Below the pieces are notes generated by a model. The model was not told the origin of the DNA and ran no database searches. It saw only the letters and a program-made list of their open reading frames with translations. The position numbers were made by a program, and so were the translations under genes. Below are positions 62,330 to 64,000 of a stretch of 64,000 nt of DNA, piece after piece; position 1 is the first letter of the stretch; every line of letters starts with the position of its first letter. The DNA lies in assembly GCA_937146645.1 (NCBI GenBank), contig CAKZRQ010000017.1, forward strand, positions 62,001 through 126,000, given 5' to 3'. The stretch is from an uncultured Cyclobacteriaceae bacterium. GTDB taxonomy: Bacteria; Bacteroidota; Bacteroidia; Cytophagales; Cyclobacteriaceae.

Positions 62330-63987
62330 CGTAAAGTCACTATTCCGTTTGAACCTAGTGCCTCTTTATGTTCTTCGGAAAGAGACCAGTTATTATCAAA
62401 AAAACCTGAGGCCACAGGGGTTTGCATAGATCCTTTGAAGAGCATAAAATCTTCAAAGTTTGGTAAAACCCGATGTGTCATTGCCACGAAAGGATAACCT
62501 GTTTCCTCAAGGTTCGACCACCAGCTTAAACCAGAGTTTACCACGATATAATTATTTCCCTGAGGATATATGTAAATCAGTCCATGCTCGCCGTCATTCT
62601 CATTCAAATGCATGGGCAAAACCTCTTTCATCCCTGAGATGATGGAATTAGAATTGGCATCCCCAAAGAGAATCAAATTTGCATCTTCCAGATCACTTGG
62701 CCGAACTTCTTTATCTGAAATAACCCTTGGGAAAAACATGATCCTTCCCAAAAACTCACCGCGATAATTTGACCAATTGGCGGCTTCTAACGCCGTGGCT
62801 CTTCTGGCTGCGAGTTCCTCCTCTGATGGATTGTCCATAGTACCAAAGACGTAAACATGCCTTTGAGCAAAGGCATCAAATACAGGGCCCTCTAATCCAG
62901 ACTTTTTTGTCATGACTCTGGATTCCCTGATACCAGGTTTCCATTCTCCATTTTCCTTGTAGAAATGAAATTCTGGTGCTGCAGGTAGCTGGTGATCCTT
63001 GCCATCAAGGGCCAGATTCAGGGGCTGAGAATCGTTGTAATTTGGATGCTTTGCGAGGTCAAGTGAAAAGGCGTTTAGATTTTTTGTATCGATTTTCAGG
63101 TTTCCCTCAAAATCAAAGGTGGCTTCAATCTCGGCTAATTCACCTGATTCAATTTCGGTAATTTCTACCCAATACGCGCCATCGTATTTTAGTTGACGGG
63201 TAGCAAATTTCACCTTCTGGGGATATGGATTTTTAGTAAAGTTGTCGAACCAATCGAAGATAAATCCACCTTCATAAGCATTCACCCAGCTATCGTGAAG
63301 AACACCTGGATATTCTGCATAGCTAACTTTTGTACCATTGGCCTCCATCGCTTTGATCATTCTTTGAGTTCCAGCCACTGGAACTACCGGATCTGCATCC
63401 CCATGGAAAAAATGAACGGGATAATTAAAGCTATTTTGCATAAGCTCTAAAGCTTGAGTAGGAGGGGCCGGGCAAACCGGGGCTATGGCCGCCCAGATAT
63501 CTGGTTGTGTTAATCCGATCCAAAGTGTTCCTCCACCACCCATGGAGAGTCCGGTCAAATACATGCGATTTTCATCAATAGTGAACCGTTCCTTCACATC
63601 CTCAATCACTTGCATCACATCAGTTTCGGGTACTCCTTGATAACCGGCTGTTCCTCGGGCATAAGGTGCAACTACGATATAGTTCACATCATCCCATTCG
63701 GGGAAATAGCGACTTGCTTCTACATCATTTTCTCCTTCAAGATTTGATTTGCCAAAAACTCGTCTTAATGCCAGCCTATGATTAGAACCAGCGCCGTGAA
63801 GCATAACCACCAAAGGATAGGCGTTCATTTCATTGTAATCTTTTGGTAGGTACAATGCATAGGGTTGCTCGGTATCATCCAAATCAGAGTGAACAGTAAG
63901 TACCTGAGGACCGGATTCTAATTTTTGTCCTATAGAACTTCCCCACATTAAAAATAAGAGGATAAAGGGGATGAGAATTTTTTTCAT
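62326..63987 (-). CDS. Exported prolyl-oligopeptidase/PHB-depolymerase-like esterase with C-terminal domain
   Basis: The 553-residue protein has a signal peptide (MKKILIPFILLFLMWGSSIG) and an N-terminal alpha/beta-hydrolase (VVMLHGAGSNHRLA; nucleophile GLSMGGGGTLWIG; Asp in FHGDADPVVP; His in YPGVLHDSW), spanning about 30-260. A C-terminal region of about 290 residues (YVFGTMDNPSEEELAARR, LLFGDANSNS-like LILFGDANSNSIIS) has a Rossmann-like look and no assigned activity. Such fusions in Bacteroidota are linked to polysaccharide esterases. It is the first visible gene of the long minus-strand run. Confidence 0.8.
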   Translation of the reverse strand: MKKILIPFILLFLMWGSSIGQKLESGPQVLTVHSDLDDTEQPYALYLPKDYNEMNAYPLVVMLHGAGSNHRLALRRVFGKSNLEGENDVEASRYFPEWDDVNYIVVAPYARGTAGYQGVPETDVMQVIEDVKERFTIDENRMYLTGLSMGGGGTLWIGLTQPDIWAAIAPVCPAPPTQALELMQNSFNYPVHFFHGDADPVVPVAGTQRMIKAMEANGTKVSYAEYPGVLHDSWVNAYEGGFIFDWFDNFTKNPYPQKVKFATRQLKYDGAYWVEITEIESGELAEIEATFDFEGNLKIDTKNLNAFSLDLAKHPNYNDSQPLNLALDGKDHQLPAAPEFHFYKENGEWKPGIRESRVMTKKSGLEGPVFDAFAQRHVYVFGTMDNPSEEELAARRATALEAANWSNYRGEFLGRIMFFPRVISDKEVRPSDLEDANLILFGDANSNSIISGMKEVLPMHLNENDGEHGLIYIYPQGNNYIVVNSGLSWWSNLEETGYPFVAMTHRVLPNFEDFMLFKGSMQTPVASGFFDNNWSLSEEHKEALGSNGIVTLR

Positions 63988-64000
63988 AGTGATGTAAAAT

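Overview
The window looks like chromosomal core DNA of a Bacteroidota bacterium, most likely a marine or aquatic member of Cytophagales (Cyclobacteriaceae-like). The evidence is the moderately AT-rich sequence, the TAnnTTTG type of -7 promoter element, an IPExxxVDY-family gene beside pyruvate kinase, the run miaB, sigma-54 activator, lptE, TPR-like gene, secG, a DUF3822 gene beside coaD, a PorV/PorQ-like outer-membrane protein, and abundant lipoproteins and small response regulators. The genus cannot be fixed from sequence reading alone. I see no rRNA, tRNA, CRISPR array, transposase or prophage. Coding density is very high and no gene-free stretch exceeds 300 bases.

Layout. 1-9.5 kb is housekeeping: a truncated outer-membrane barrel gene, an Omp85/TamA-like protein, yidD, lgt, nadE, then rnc-fabF-acpP on the minus strand, with an IPExxxVDY gene and pyk diverging from acpP. 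9.5-13.2 kb (minus) is a tightly coupled operon: a response regulator fused to an HPt domain, a single-domain response regulator, a 92-residue unknown protein, an MBL-fold hydrolase and an RqcH/NFACT ribosome-quality-control protein. 13.2-24.9 kb is mixed: miaA, pfkA, an aldo/keto reductase, a secreted penicillin-acylase-type Ntn hydrolase, ssb, a MogA-type protein, a zinc-ribbon protein, a small GNAT protein, a TauE/SafE permease, an S10 carboxypeptidase, a beta-lactamase-fold serine hydrolase and an orphan response regulator. 25-27 kb is groES-groEL, with an array of CTGNCA hexamers upstream.

27-36 kb holds a conserved unknown gene, a fatty acid hydroxylase-family protein, the miaB...secG operon, dinB, a YceI lipoprotein and a gamma-carbonic-anhydrase-like protein. 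36.7-41.6 kb is the most interesting locus: five co-directional genes for an alpha/beta hydrolase, an ATP-grasp ligase, a GCS2 carboxylate-amine ligase, a class I glutamine amidotransferase-like protein and a second, apparently permuted ATP-grasp protein. Together they look like a pathway that builds a small peptide or amide metabolite of unknown structure. 41.6-49.3 kb contains pyrE, two NUDIX proteins, coaD, a DUF3822 gene, a pseudopilin-like small protein, a RecD-like helicase, a DUF1573 protein and an MsbA-like ABC exporter.

49.3-64 kb is one unbroken minus-strand run: two lipase/esterase-like exported proteins, a PlsC-type acyltransferase and a secreted cyclophilin, a giant AsmA-like protein, and then a non-phosphorylating L-fucose (6-deoxyhexose) catabolic set (Gfo/Idh oxidoreductase, two SDRs, FAH-family hydrolase, lactonase-type amidohydrolase, FucP permease), ending in an esterase and a HAD phosphatase. 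The sugar-acid dehydratase that the pathway needs is not in the window.
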